From: Pyrinomonadaceae bacterium
Lineage (GTDB): Bacteria; Acidobacteriota; Blastocatellia; Pyrinomonadales; Pyrinomonadaceae
Length of the DNA: 64,000 nt
NCBI GenBank assembly: GCA_021463165.1
Contig: JAJTWY010000002.1
Location: 248,001 to 312,000, forward strand
Reading direction: 5' to 3'
The position numbers and the translations under genes were made by a program. Position 1 is the stretch's first letter. The number at the start of each line of letters is the position of its first letter. A model generated the notes under the pieces. The model made no database searches. It saw nothing but the letters and a program-made list of their open reading frames with translations, and was not told where the DNA came from. This document shows positions 17,270-26,364 of the stretch, in pieces.

Positions 17270-17306
17270 AAAAACGAAAAGAGGTCGCACAAGAAGGCGG
17301 CCTCTT
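17269..17306 (-). terminator. Terminator of the M14 carboxypeptidase gene (possibly bidirectional)
   Basis: AAGAGGTCG (17279-17287) pairs with CGGCCTCTT (17298-17306), 9 bp with one G-U pair. On the minus strand it is followed by TTCGTTTTTC, a good U-tract for the M14 gene ending at 17315. On the plus strand the following sequence is less T-rich, so termination of the small proline-rich gene there is weaker. Confidence 0.65.
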
Positions 17307-17314
17307 ATCATTTG

Positions 17315-18949
17315 CTAATTGCTTCTAACCTTCGCCGACAACTTCCCTATCTGCATAAGCTTCCGAACCGGATGGGCTTTGCCGATCTCAAGATTTGCGT
17401 CAAAGAAATTCCATGTAGTCAGCCCGTCCTCGCTTTCCGGCTCTAGAAGATAGAAAACGAGCCTTCCCAAGGGCTGCGCCGTCCTAACGAGAATGGTTCC
17501 GGCGGGAAATGACTCCACACCTTTCGTGTACTTCCCGGTGAGCTTCATCTCATTATGTCCCTGAAAAGGCCTCGGCGCCTTGACGGCCGTTTCGATCGAA
17601 AAAGTATCGACATCGAGATCGGCCGCAGATGTAAGTTCTTCTACAAGAATTCCATGCTGTTGCAGCTTATCTACGATCGCTTTGTCGTAGTTGAAAACAT
17701 ACGCCTTCGGGACCGGAACACTGCGCGTCGCTGCGAACATACCGATATCCTCCATTAACATCGGCGTAACCTTGTCCTCTATCATGGCAGTCATTTCCTT
17801 GCCAGAACGCGGATTCTTAACCTTCTCAACCTCGCCCACCAAGATCTCGACCTGCTTCGGGAGGGCCTTGGGCTGAAATGCGACGCCCATCTCGACGGGA
17901 GACGTTCCGGCCATCGTTCGTGTCGTCTCTTCGTCGATGGTCTTCAACATCCGTGCGATCGACTTGCCGTTTGCCGCAAAGTACTGAAGGATCTCCTCAA
18001 CGAAACGCTCACTGACCTCGACACGGCGTTTGAAAGTTAAATAGCTGTAAGCTTCGGAAAGGATCGTTAGTCGATTACGTAGCCCGCCGTAGTTCTGGCC
18101 GATCCTCGGTTGATGCGTAAAGGCCTCCCAGACATTCTTTTCATTCGGCCTTGGGCGGTTCGCGAACCCCCGGAAATTACCGTAATAGTACGTGCGAAAC
18201 TTGTGGTCATGCAGCATTGACTTCGCGATAGCCGGCATCATCTTGTTTCGCTGGTAATCAAGTATCCTCTGGTCAGTATTCGGATTGAGTGGCTGTGAAT
18301 AGGTCAAATGATAACCATGGTACGAGCCGTTCGTCGTATGCAGATCGACCGAAACCAGAGGGTCCCACCGATTGAACAAACTGACCAGTCCGCGGGCCTC
18401 GGGGGAATCGAGTTTAATATAATCGCGGTTCAGGTCAAGCCGCTGAGAATTTTCACGAACCCCAACACCGCCGATCGGGCCATTTTGCGCCGTCCGGTTG
18501 TCCATGCTGATCTTCTCGTTCCCGTCAGCATTGTATATCGGAGCGAGAAGGATCGTCATTTTTGACAGCATCCCTTTCAGATCGCCGAGCAATAAACGCC
18601 GAGCGATGTGCTGAACGGCCTCTTTTCCCTCCACCTCGCCAGCATGAATATTGCCCATGATAAAGATCACAGGCTTTCCTGCAGCCTTCGCTTCAGCGGG
18701 TGTCGAGACCTTTCGATCCGACAGGATCAGGAGCGGCAGTTTTCTCCCCTCAACAGAGGTTCCAAAATTCTCGACCTTGACGAGCGGACTTCGCTTTTGC
18801 AATTCCGCAATGAACGAAAGGACCTCGTCATAACGGCTCGTTTCCTCAAAGTTCGTCGCCTCGGCTTTGGATCTCAGCGTCTCCTGACCGCTGCCGCCAT
18901 ACGAAAATACAGATACCAACAACGCAAGAAGAAAAATTCTCCGTCTCAC
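17315..18949 (-). CDS. Exported M14-family zinc carboxypeptidase
   Basis: The start is set at GTG 18947-18949 because GGAGGG lies five bases before it and the product then begins with a clean signal peptide (VRRRIFLLALLVSVFSYGG). The upstream frame to 19213 is not supported. The 544 residues include the zinc site GNIHAGEVEGKEA (HxxE) and SVDLHTTNG (third ligand), with the substrate-binding arginine segment ENSQRLDLNRDY between. A C-terminal part of about 200 residues resembles that of other bacterial M14 enzymes with an extra beta domain. It should remove C-terminal residues or cut peptide/peptidoglycan-like substrates outside the cytoplasm. It is monocistronic, diverging from the gene at 19074. 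Confidence 0.85.
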   Translation of the reverse strand: MRRRIFLLALLVSVFSYGGSGQETLRSKAEATNFEETSRYDEVLSFIAELQKRSPLVKVENFGTSVEGRKLPLLILSDRKVSTPAEAKAAGKPVIFIMGNIHAGEVEGKEAVQHIARRLLLGDLKGMLSKMTILLAPIYNADGNEKISMDNRTAQNGPIGGVGVRENSQRLDLNRDYIKLDSPEARGLVSLFNRWDPLVSVDLHTTNGSYHGYHLTYSQPLNPNTDQRILDYQRNKMMPAIAKSMLHDHKFRTYYYGNFRGFANRPRPNEKNVWEAFTHQPRIGQNYGGLRNRLTILSEAYSYLTFKRRVEVSERFVEEILQYFAANGKSIARMLKTIDEETTRTMAGTSPVEMGVAFQPKALPKQVEILVGEVEKVKNPRSGKEMTAMIEDKVTPMLMEDIGMFAATRSVPVPKAYVFNYDKAIVDKLQQHGILVEELTSAADLDVDTFSIETAVKAPRPFQGHNEMKLTGKYTKGVESFPAGTILVRTAQPLGRLVFYLLEPESEDGLTTWNFFDANLEIGKAHPVRKLMQIGKLSAKVRSN

Positions 18950-19036
18950 TATTCCCTCCGGTTTCGACAAAATTCTCGATAAAAGTCTAACACACGCCCC
19001 TTGGCTGGGGCCCGAATGGAACCAGGCTTCCGCGTG

Positions 19037-19066
19037 TGAACAAAATGTTGGCCGGGCGCGTACAAT
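19037..19066 (+). promoter_or_regulatory. Candidate promoter placing transcription start at the ATG (leaderless) of the 19074 gene
   Basis: TGAACA (19037-19042), an 18-base spacer and TACAAT (19061-19066) lie upstream of the ATG at 19074, with 7 bases between the -10 element and the ATG. No Shine-Dalgarno sequence is present. The transcript would therefore begin at or next to the start codon. Confidence 0.5.
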
Positions 19067-19073
19067 TGCAAAT

Positions 19074-19625
19074 ATGAAAAATCTCGCCAAGTTGCTTGCT
19101 TTCGTTCTCCTTTTCGCGTTTACAGCCTTCGCACAGCCGGCGAATTCCGTTTCGAGGCCCACGGAGGCAGACCCGAAAGACGTCAGCTCTGTGGATAACA
19201 TCCTGAAAGCCATCTATGATGTGATCTCGGGTGAGGCCGGCAAACCGCTCGACTGGGATCGGTTTCGTACGCTATTTCATAAGGATGCGCGATTGATACC
19301 AAGTGGAAAGAATGCGCAGACTGGCGTCACGACTGCTCGCGTCATGTCACCGGATGCCTACATCACAAGCAATTCACCCTTCTTTGAAAAGAACGGCTTT
19401 TTCGAACGCGAGGCAGCTCGCCACGTCGATCAATTTGGCAATATTGCTCAGGTTTTCTCGACCTATCATGCCTTTCGCAGCAAGGACGACAAGGACCCGT
19501 TCATTCGCGGCATTAACAGCTTCCAGCTTTTGAATGACGGTAAGCGATGGTGGATCTTGACCATCTTCTGGCAGGCGGAAACACCTGAACAACCCATACC
19601 GAAAAAGTATAAGAAAAGCAAGTAG
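19074..19625 (+). CDS. Exported SnoaL/NTF2-like protein
   Basis: The 183-residue protein starts with a signal peptide (MKNLAKLLAFVLLFAFTAFA). The mature part has the helix-sheet pattern of NTF2-like folds: ILKAIYDVISG, the DWDRFRTLFHKDARLIP helix with an acidic/hydrophobic face, then paired strands ending GKRWWILTIFWQ. Proteins of this group bind small molecules or act as small isomerases or hydrolases, and the exported ones are mostly uncharacterised. It is read from a probably leaderless transcript. It converges with the GDSL gene, 11 bases away. Confidence 0.6.
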   Translation: MKNLAKLLAFVLLFAFTAFAQPANSVSRPTEADPKDVSSVDNILKAIYDVISGEAGKPLDWDRFRTLFHKDARLIPSGKNAQTGVTTARVMSPDAYITSNSPFFEKNGFFEREAARHVDQFGNIAQVFSTYHAFRSKDDKDPFIRGINSFQLLNDGKRWWILTIFWQAETPEQPIPKKYKKSK

Positions 19626-19636
19626 GGGTCAGTTGG

Positions 19637-20311
19637 CTATTTCACGAATGGCCGCAGGGCATCGCGAAGGAGGCGATAGCCTTTTGCGCTAAGATGGAGA
19701 CCATCTGCGACGAAGAGCTCGGCCGCAGGTTTGCTTCCGCCGGTGCCAAGCATCTGTGTCGAAATATCCACAAACGCTACATTCCTGTGCCGTTTCGACT
19801 CAGTTCTGATAAGGTCATTGCCGCGCTTCATCTCGGGCCACTGACCCCAGCGCAAGATGCTCGGCTTCATTGAGATGTAAACGACACGCGTCCGGGGCAG
19901 GTGCTTATCGCGAAACGCGATAAAGGCCCGGAAATCCGCCAGGGTATTCTCAGCCGACTCTTTAGCGTCGATATCGTTCTCACCCGAATAAACAACGATC
20001 ATCTTAGGTTTGTAGGGGGCAACGATCTTCGGTGCGAAGAAGACAAGGTCATCTAGCCGGGAGCCGCCAAATCCGCGATTCATGACATTGACGCCGGGGA
20101 AGTCTTCCCTGAGCGTCGACCACATCCTGATCGTCGAACTCCCCGTAAAAACAATAGGATCTTTTGGCGGCGTCTGTTTTCGATCGATCTCCATAAATTG
20201 GCCGATCTCACCGGCCCATTCTTTCTCCCGCGTGTAAGCCGCGGGCTGCGCAAAGGTCCCAGCAGCACAAACGACAAGTGTCAAAAGGGTCAAGGGCAGT
20301 TTTCTGGTCAT
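19637..20311 (-). CDS. Exported SGNH/GDSL-family hydrolase
   Basis: The 224-residue protein has a signal peptide ([21 protein letters not shown]) and the four SGNH blocks: block I FTGSSTIRMW with the catalytic serine, block II GFGGSRLDD, block III YSGENDI, and block V VADGLHLS with the Asp-His pair. Members deacylate or deacetylate carbohydrates or lipids in the periplasm. The ATG overlaps the LacI-family stop (ATGA), so regulator and enzyme are co-translated. That links it to the sugar locus to the right, where it could remove acetyl or succinyl groups from a glycan; this is inference. Confidence 0.85.
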   Translation of the reverse strand: MTRKLPLTLLTLVVCAAGTFAQPAAYTREKEWAGEIGQFMEIDRKQTPPKDPIVFTGSSTIRMWSTLREDFPGVNVMNRGFGGSRLDDLVFFAPKIVAPYKPKMIVVYSGENDIDAKESAENTLADFRAFIAFRDKHLPRTRVVYISMKPSILRWGQWPEMKRGNDLIRTESKRHRNVAFVDISTQMLGTGGSKPAAELFVADGLHLSAKGYRLLRDALRPFVK

Positions 20312-21378
20312 ATCTGTAAAACGCGGGCGGTCGATTGGCGAACAACTATCGTGGGTTCAACACTTACGGTACGCGGGATCTCAACCTTCGCTTCGCCGCC
20401 GAGTCTCTCAAGCAGCGTGCGTGCGGCAAGATTCCCCATCTCGAAGAGCGGTTGTCTTATCGTCGTCAACGCCGGATTATGAAACGCGGCGCCGTGGATA
20501 TCATCGAACCCGAGCACCGAAACATCAGATGGAACCCGCAGTCCCATTTCTTCGAGTGCGCGTATCGCTCCGATCGCCGAGATGTCGTTGAACGCGAGCA
20601 CGGCCGTAAAGTGCTCGCCGCGAGCGAGCAGAGACCGCATCGCGGAATATCCGAGTTCCGGCGAGGGCGAATCGCCCTGTAACTGTACGGTCAGCGACGT
20701 CTCCAGTTCAATGCCCCTCTTGCGGGCCGCCTCGCTCATCGTTTCCCATCGAACGGTCGTGTCGGAGCTGAAATCCTGGCCTTTGATGGCAGCGATCTTC
20801 CGGTGTCCAAGGTTAAAGAGATGCCCGACCGCAAGTTCCGCCGCATGCTGATGATTCAATACGACGTTTGTAACGCCATCGATCTCGTCGTGGCCCGAAA
20901 CATTGACGACAGGAAGAAGCGGCTCGAAGCGGATCGGCGTGTCGACCGCGATGATGCCTTCCACCTGACGTTCGACCAGCACTCGCGGAAGCCGTTCCAG
21001 CAGTTCGTGGCGATGCAAATGACTCGCGGTCAGGTAAAAATACTCGGCCGTCGAAAGGGCCGACTCGACGCCATTCAGGACCATTGCCGAGTAGCCATCG
21101 CTCAGTTCGGGAACGATAACACCGATCGTATTCGTCTTCTGAACCCGCAGCGAACGGGCAAGGTAATTCGGACGGTAGTTCAGTTCCCGCGCACCATCAA
21201 AGATCCGCTTTTTTGTCTCGGCCGGGATCGACACCGCCTGGGGCGAATCGTTGAGCACGAGTGAGAGGGTCGTCGGCGACAATCCCAGGTACAGAGCGAG
21301 GTCCTTTAAGCTGACGGGATCCCCATTCCTCGCTTTGATCGGCGTCTTTTTCGGTGAGGCCTCTTTGTCCTTGGGCAT
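20308..21378 (-). CDS. LacI-family transcriptional repressor
   Basis: The 356-residue protein has the N-terminal LacI helix-turn-helix and hinge: [23 protein letters not shown], then [21 protein letters not shown] near residue 60. A periplasmic-binding-protein-like core follows ([41 protein letters not shown]). The effector is expected to be a sugar, possibly a breakdown product of the substrate of the nearby glycosidases. The plus-strand promoter at 21542-21571 is followed by two near-palindromic sites containing TAAAACGATTTA, which look like its operators. A 20-residue Lys/Pro-rich N-terminal extension precedes the HTH. Confidence 0.92.
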   Translation of the reverse strand: MPKDKEASPKKTPIKARNGDPVSLKDLALYLGLSPTTLSLVLNDSPQAVSIPAETKKRIFDGARELNYRPNYLARSLRVQKTNTIGVIVPELSDGYSAMVLNGVESALSTAEYFYLTASHLHRHELLERLPRVLVERQVEGIIAVDTPIRFEPLLPVVNVSGHDEIDGVTNVVLNHQHAAELAVGHLFNLGHRKIAAIKGQDFSSDTTVRWETMSEAARKRGIELETSLTVQLQGDSPSPELGYSAMRSLLARGEHFTAVLAFNDISAIGAIRALEEMGLRVPSDVSVLGFDDIHGAAFHNPALTTIRQPLFEMGNLAARTLLERLGGEAKVEIPRTVSVEPTIVVRQSTARVLQI

Positions 21379-21541
21379 TCCCGACAGATATTGTCACAAC
21401 CGACGGAAAAATATCAAGACTGGTCAGAATGAACTGATTATTTGGTCGATGAACTATCGGCCGGTAAATTGCGTTCCTTGCCGATGTATCGTCGCACATC
21501 GAACATATCCTCGGAATTTGTCATTTGCGGCAATTTTGTTC

Positions 21542-21571
21542 TTGACAATGATTTTTCTACGGTGCTATAAA
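21542..21571 (+). promoter_or_regulatory. Strong sigma-70-type promoter of the TonB-dependent receptor gene
   Basis: A perfect -35 TTGACA (21542-21547), an 18-base spacer and -10 TATAAA (21566-21571). Transcription would begin near 21578-21579, immediately before or inside the first operator. Confidence 0.8.
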
Positions 21572-21578
21572 AGCGATA

Positions 21579-21605
21579 CTAAAACGATTTAGTAAAACGA
21601 TTTAC
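21579..21605 (+). promoter_or_regulatory. Two tandem LacI-family operators
   Basis: CTAAAACGATTTAG (21579-21592) and GTAAAACGATTTAC (21592-21605) are each palindromic around a central CG except for one A-A pair, share the core TAAAACGATTTA, and are spaced by 13 bases. The central CG palindrome is the usual shape of LacI-family operators. Position right after the -10 element fits repression, by the repressor encoded immediately to the left. Confidence 0.75.
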
Positions 21606-21712
21606 TCAAGCAGCTCCCGAAAGCAGATTCCCGGTTGCGGGCACCGTGTTTCAACGGAGTTCAGATCGTTTGGGGTTCGAGAATGCTCACGATAATAGGA
21701 TTTGGAGGATCT

Positions 21713-24700
21713 ATGAAGCGAGTGGTTTCCCTTTTGTTCAAAAGTTTTTGCGTGGTTGCAGTTGTTGTCGGCTTTTCGATCACTGCGACCGCTCAGTTCG
21801 GAGCCGGGGTTCAGGGAGTTGTGACCGACAGTACGGGTTCGATCGTTCCGGGAGCGCAGGTCTCGCTTACGAATCTCGGGACCAACGTCACAATTGAGGC
21901 GGTAACAAACGATGACGGCATCTATCGTTTCAGCAACCTCACACAAGGTACGTATCGAATTGTTGTTACCAAGGGTGGTTTTAAGCGCAAGATCGTAACA
22001 AACGCCCTGGTCGAAGCGGAAACGCTGATGAAATATGACGTTTCGCTCGAACCTGGCGAGGTCGCTGCCGAGGTTACCGTCGACGGCTCGGATCAGGTCG
22101 CTCTGGAAACCGAGACACCGAATCTGAGCCGAAACCTGACCAGCAAGGAGATCATCGACCTCCCGCAACCGGGACGTGACCCGTACGGCCTCGTCCGACT
22201 TGCACCGGGTGTTTTTGGCGATGGTGCGCGAGGGTCTTCGGGAACCAGCGCCAGACTTGGCAACTCCAGCCAGAGCGGCCCCGGCGGCTCGAATAACGGT
22301 ATTTTCGCGGTTGAGAATCAGGTCCAGGTTACCGCGAACGGCCAGCGTGTGACCTCGAATAACTTCGAGATCGACGGTGTCAGCGTCAACAGTCAAACAT
22401 GGGGCGGAGCGGCGGTCGTTACGCCGTCGCAGGAAGGCATCGCCGAGGTTCAGGTAACCTCAAGCACCTATTCTGCTGAGGACGGCCGCAACTCGGGGGC
22501 CCAGGTGAAGGTGATCACCAAATACGGAACGAACGCCTATAGCGGCAGTGCCTTCGTCAAGATCAACGACCCCGGCCTGAACGCCTACAACGGATTCCGA
22601 GGGATCGCCGGCGTTACTGGGTTTACCGGATTGAACCCGCAGCGCGTGAACGACAAATTCAAAACCTATGGCGGTAGTTTCGGCGGCAAGATCGTTCGGG
22701 ACAAGCTGTTCTATTTCTTTGCCTACGAAGGAACGAGAAACCGTTCGAACACGATCTCATCGCCGACTTTTGTCGAAACGCCCGAGTTTCGGTCGCGACT
22801 TCTCGCACAGCGTGCCGGCACGCTTTCAGCCGCATATTTCCAGAGCGGTTTCGAACCGCGCATCAACCAGGTACTCACGCCCGCCTGCACGCTCCTGAAT
22901 GCCCCATACAACACCGGCGGCACCAACTGCCAGGTAGTCGGCGGCGGTCTTGATATCGGTTCGATCACGGGTACGTACGGCACATACGTTCCCGACGCGA
23001 CAAATGCGATCGGTGGCGGACTGGATGGGGTTCCCGACTTGAACTACGTTACGCTGAACAACGCAAATCGATTCCGTGGAAACCAATTCTCGCTGCGAAT
23101 GGATTACCAGATGACAAACAAAGACAAGTTTGCCATTACGGGTAACATGACCCCACTCTCAACCTATTCGACCAATTCGGCGGCGCAGGCTCGCCCTCAG
23201 GCCGACCTGAACTCGGACCGATTGACCTATTTGGTCGGAGGAGTATATACACGCACGATCTCAAGCACGCTCATCAATGAGGCCCGGTTCAATTACACCA
23301 AGTGGTCGTTCAATGAGCTTGAGTCAAATCCGGATACCAACTGGGGCTTGCCTCGCGTTGAGATCGAGGCTATGTGGGGCGACCGTCTTCGATTCGGTGC
23401 ACCCCGGGCGGAGACAACGCCCGGATTCTTTGATCAGCAAACAATGGATCTCAGAAACACGGTGACGAAGATCTTTGGCAACGTGATCTCAAAATTCGGC
23501 GGCGTATATCGTCGCGAGATCAATCAGTCGGCAGCTCCCGGCGGGGCAAGGCCGCTCTACTCCTTCACCCGTATTTGGAACTTTGCCAACGGAACCCCCA
23601 TTTTCGAGTCGATCAATGCGGATGCGACTGGAACACCGAAAGCGAATGACGTGCCTTTCCATACGGCAAATCTGGCCTTTTTCACCCAGAACGATTGGAA
23701 ATTCCGGCCAAATCTGACATTGAACTTTGGGCTTCGTTGGGATTACTTCGCCCCGATCTCGGTATCTGATGGTAATCAGATCGGCCGCCTGAAATTGGGC
23801 AGCAACGGCTTGATAGACGCGGTCATTGAGAAAGTAACGACCTTTACCGACAAGGACTACAACAATTTCGCACCTCAACTGGGTTTCGCATGGAGCCCGG
23901 AGCGATTCAACGGCAAGATGGTTGTCCGCGGTGGCGGCGGTGTGGGCTATGACCGGCTCGCCTCGGCCCTGTTCAGCAATGTGCGCTTTGCTCCGCCAAA
24001 TGCAGCTCGCTACAACATCTGTTGCGGCAATAGTTCGAACAATGGCGTTATCAGTCCCACCGCCGGCACTATCCAATTCGTTCGCAGCACTGACGGTACG
24101 ATCTACGGATATCCGCGAAACCCGACGCTCGGCGGCGGGTTCGGGCCGAACGGCGGCCCGTTGCTGGGTCAAGTCGAGATCTACAGTTCACCGGCTGATC
24201 TTCCGACGGCGTATGTTTATCGCTATTCGCTTGAAACGCAGTATGAACTTCCCTGGAAATTCGTAGCAACGATGGGTTATCAGGGCAGCAAGGGGAGCCG
24301 GTTCGTCCGCATTCTGCCTCTCCACCAACTGCTGGCCTCAACCGCGGCACCGACCTTCCGGCTCGCCTACTATGCAAGTCCGGACGTCAATACGTCTTAC
24401 AACGCGCTGGTCACCTCGCTGCGAAAGAGATTCAGCAACTCGTTCAATGTGACCGCAAACTATCGTTTCTCGAAGAGCCTCGACACGGTTTCAGTTGAAT
24501 CTCCTTGCGCGTGCACGAATCAAACTTATTCCTTCGATAACAGCACGGAGAAGGGCCCGTCGGATTTTGACGTAACCCACTACTTCAACCTGTCGGGAAC
24601 GTGGGAACCGAGTTGGTTCAAGGGTCGCAAGGATATCTTCGGCGACCTGCTTCACGGCTGGGCCTTCAGCCCGATCGTCACATGGCGCGGCGGTTTTCCG

Positions 24701-25222
24701 TGGACACCTGTCGTGAACGGCGGTATCAATCTGTCAACGAGTTCAACGAACATTGGCGTTATTCGCCCGCGGGTCTGGTATGGTACGGCACCGCTCGAAA
24801 ACTCGAACGCCACCTATCTGGCGGGCGGGCAGTTCCCTGGCAATATCATCGCCGGTGCAGCCTGTAACAACTCAACAACATTTCCCAATGGCTGTAGCAA
24901 TTACTTCCTCACCACGCTGAATGGAAATAACTATGTGAATAACCGCCCCGGCATAGGCCGAAACGTTTTCCGGGGACCGCGTTACTTCAACGTCGATCTT
25001 TCTATCGCGAAACGGTTCAGTTTGGCCGGCATCAGCAACTTCCTCGGTGAGGCTGCTCGCTTGGAAATACGCTTCAATGCGTTCAATCTGTTCAATAACC
25101 TGAATTTTGCATCGTTCAACTACAACTCGACCAGCACCCGTGTCGATAATGTGCGATTCGGCGTGCCAACCGCGGCGCTGGCGGGACGGGTCGGTGAGTT
25201 CCAGGCACGATTCAGCTTTTGA
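21713..25222 (+). CDS. TonB-dependent receptor (Oar-like) with N-terminal carboxypeptidase-regulatory-like domain
   Basis: The start at 21713 follows TTGGAGGA and gives a signal peptide (MKRVVSLLFKSFCVVAVVVG, cleavage near TATAQ). Of 1169 residues, about 30-115 are a CarboxypepD_reg-like beta sandwich (VVTDSTGSIVPGAQVSL, GTYRIVVTKGGFK). Then come the plug (IDLPQPGRDPYG, NNFEIDGVSVN) and a 22-strand-type barrel ending in the outer-membrane signature phenylalanine (FQARFSF). Such receptors import large ligands, often oligosaccharides, with TonB energy. Placement under LacI-type operators and next to glycosidases suggests a glycan ligand. It is monocistronic, bounded by the terminator at 25244. 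Confidence 0.9.
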   Translation: MKRVVSLLFKSFCVVAVVVGFSITATAQFGAGVQGVVTDSTGSIVPGAQVSLTNLGTNVTIEAVTNDDGIYRFSNLTQGTYRIVVTKGGFKRKIVTNALVEAETLMKYDVSLEPGEVAAEVTVDGSDQVALETETPNLSRNLTSKEIIDLPQPGRDPYGLVRLAPGVFGDGARGSSGTSARLGNSSQSGPGGSNNGIFAVENQVQVTANGQRVTSNNFEIDGVSVNSQTWGGAAVVTPSQEGIAEVQVTSSTYSAEDGRNSGAQVKVITKYGTNAYSGSAFVKINDPGLNAYNGFRGIAGVTGFTGLNPQRVNDKFKTYGGSFGGKIVRDKLFYFFAYEGTRNRSNTISSPTFVETPEFRSRLLAQRAGTLSAAYFQSGFEPRINQVLTPACTLLNAPYNTGGTNCQVVGGGLDIGSITGTYGTYVPDATNAIGGGLDGVPDLNYVTLNNANRFRGNQFSLRMDYQMTNKDKFAITGNMTPLSTYSTNSAAQARPQADLNSDRLTYLVGGVYTRTISSTLINEARFNYTKWSFNELESNPDTNWGLPRVEIEAMWGDRLRFGAPRAETTPGFFDQQTMDLRNTVTKIFGNVISKFGGVYRREINQSAAPGGARPLYSFTRIWNFANGTPIFESINADATGTPKANDVPFHTANLAFFTQNDWKFRPNLTLNFGLRWDYFAPISVSDGNQIGRLKLGSNGLIDAVIEKVTTFTDKDYNNFAPQLGFAWSPERFNGKMVVRGGGGVGYDRLASALFSNVRFAPPNAARYNICCGNSSNNGVISPTAGTIQFVRSTDGTIYGYPRNPTLGGGFGPNGGPLLGQVEIYSSPADLPTAYVYRYSLETQYELPWKFVATMGYQGSKGSRFVRILPLHQLLASTAAPTFRLAYYASPDVNTSYNALVTSLRKRFSNSFNVTANYRFSKSLDTVSVESPCACTNQTYSFDNSTEKGPSDFDVTHYFNLSGTWEPSWFKGRKDIFGDLLHGWAFSPIVTWRGGFPWTPVVNGGINLSTSSTNIGVIRPRVWYGTAPLENSNATYLAGGQFPGNIIAGAACNNSTTFPNGCSNYFLTTLNGNNYVNNRPGIGRNVFRGPRYFNVDLSIAKRFSLAGISNFLGEAARLEIRFNAFNLFNNLNFASFNYNSTSTRVDNVRFGVPTAALAGRVGEFQARFSF

Positions 25223-25243
25223 TCGATCCCATTGAACCTTCAG

Positions 25244-25281
25244 ATGGCGTGGATCGTGACAGCTTTCCACGCCATTTTTTG
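25244..25281 (+). terminator. Intrinsic terminator of the TonB-dependent receptor gene
   Basis: ATGGCGTGGA (25244-25253) pairs perfectly with TCCACGCCAT (25266-25275) around a 12-base loop, followed by a T run. It lies 22 bases after the stop codon. Confidence 0.85.
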
Positions 25282-25483
25282 TCAATTTTTTTGACGCTTC
25301 CAGGTCTTGAAGTGAAGCATCTCCGGCAAAGGGCACCGCGGTGAGATCTTAGCTTTGGTCCTCGCGACGATAAGCGTTTCGATCCATTGGAGACGGCGGA
25401 GTGAGAAGGTAAGGCCCGCTCGGCCGGAGCAAGCAAGCTCTTCGAAGCGACATGGTCTCCACAAACTCTTGTAACGAAATGAC

Positions 25484-26344
25484 ATGAAATATATCGCTTT
25501 TCTGTTCCTTGCCCTGCATCTCGCCGGAGGCGCAGCGCTTGCACAAGCTCCCAAGAACGCCATCCGTGTGATGACCTTCAATATCCGGTTCGATAATGCC
25601 GGCGATGGCGTCAACGCATGGCCCAACCGCAAACAGAAAGCCGCCGACGTTGTCCGGTTTCACAAGGCCGATATCATAGGTGTTCAGGAAGCCCTCATCG
25701 GGCAATTAAAGGATTTTGAATCACTCGTAAAGGACCTCGGCTGGTGCGGTGTCGGGCGAACGGACGGCAAAGTTGCCGGGGAATTTTCTGCGATACTCTA
25801 TCGAAAATCCCGCTTTCAGTTGCTTAAAACCGATACGTTTTGGCTGTCAGAGACCCCGTCGGTCCCCGGAAGCAAGCTGCTCGACGCCGCCTTTCCGAGG
25901 ATCGTTACCTGGGCAAATTTTCGAGATCGCTCTTCCGGGCGTTCGTTCTTTGCTTTCAATACGCATTTTGACCACGTTGGTCAGAAGGCTCGCATCGCGA
26001 GTTCTGCATTGATCCTGAAGGAGATCGCCGTCATCGCCGGAAAAGCTCCATTCGTCCTGACCGGTGATTTCAACGTAGTCAGCGACAACGAAGCCTACAA
26101 TACGCTCGTCGCCGGAACGCCTGAGGTGAAGATCGTTGATTCGCGAACAACCAGCATTAATGGACATTTTGGCGGAGATTCGACCTTTAGTGCCTTCAAG
26201 GAACTCGAACCGGGCAGGGCCATCGATTACATTTTTGTCCGGCCCGATATCAAAGTCCTTGAGCACGGTTACCTGTCCGACCGGTGGAACGGCCTTTGGG
26301 CCTCAGATCACCTGCCCGTGATCGCCGAGATCGTCATCCCATAG
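25484..26344 (+). CDS. Exported endonuclease/exonuclease/phosphatase (EEP) family protein
   Basis: The 286-residue protein has a signal peptide (MKYIAFLFLALHLAGGAALA) and the EEP-fold signature residues: TFNIRFDNAG at the start, IIGVQEAL (metal-binding glutamate), TGDFNVVSDNEAY and the final SDHLPVIAEI with catalytic Asp-His. Members cleave phosphodiesters in nucleic acids, inositol phosphates or sphingolipids. Exported bacterial ones next to carbohydrate genes may release phosphate from phosphorylated substrates. It is 21 bases from the GH3 fusion gene, so the two are likely co-transcribed. Confidence 0.85.
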   Translation: MKYIAFLFLALHLAGGAALAQAPKNAIRVMTFNIRFDNAGDGVNAWPNRKQKAADVVRFHKADIIGVQEALIGQLKDFESLVKDLGWCGVGRTDGKVAGEFSAILYRKSRFQLLKTDTFWLSETPSVPGSKLLDAAFPRIVTWANFRDRSSGRSFFAFNTHFDHVGQKARIASSALILKEIAVIAGKAPFVLTGDFNVVSDNEAYNTLVAGTPEVKIVDSRTTSINGHFGGDSTFSAFKELEPGRAIDYIFVRPDIKVLEHGYLSDRWNGLWASDHLPVIAEIVIP

Positions 26345-26364
26345 CTGTGTTTTTTAAAATAGAA

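Larger units (their letters stand above)
21379..21712. other. Divergent control region between LacI-family repressor and TonB-dependent receptor
   Basis: This 334-base stretch contains the strong receptor promoter (21542-21571), the tandem operators (21579-21605) and a 5' leader of about 130 bases ending in the TTGGAGGA ribosome-binding site just before 21713. A small frame in the leader that continues into the receptor reading frame is not supported as coding. No promoter for the repressor could be picked out with confidence. Confidence 0.7.

Noticed and set aside
17315..19213. Extended N-terminus of the M14 carboxypeptidase
   Set aside because: The first 88 codons are not export-like and overlap the promoter of the gene at 19074. 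GTG at 18947-18949 has GGAGGG before it and starts a signal peptide.
19626..19636. Terminator between the convergent NTF2-like and GDSL genes
   Set aside because: Only 11 bases separate the stops and no hairpin with a T run is visible.
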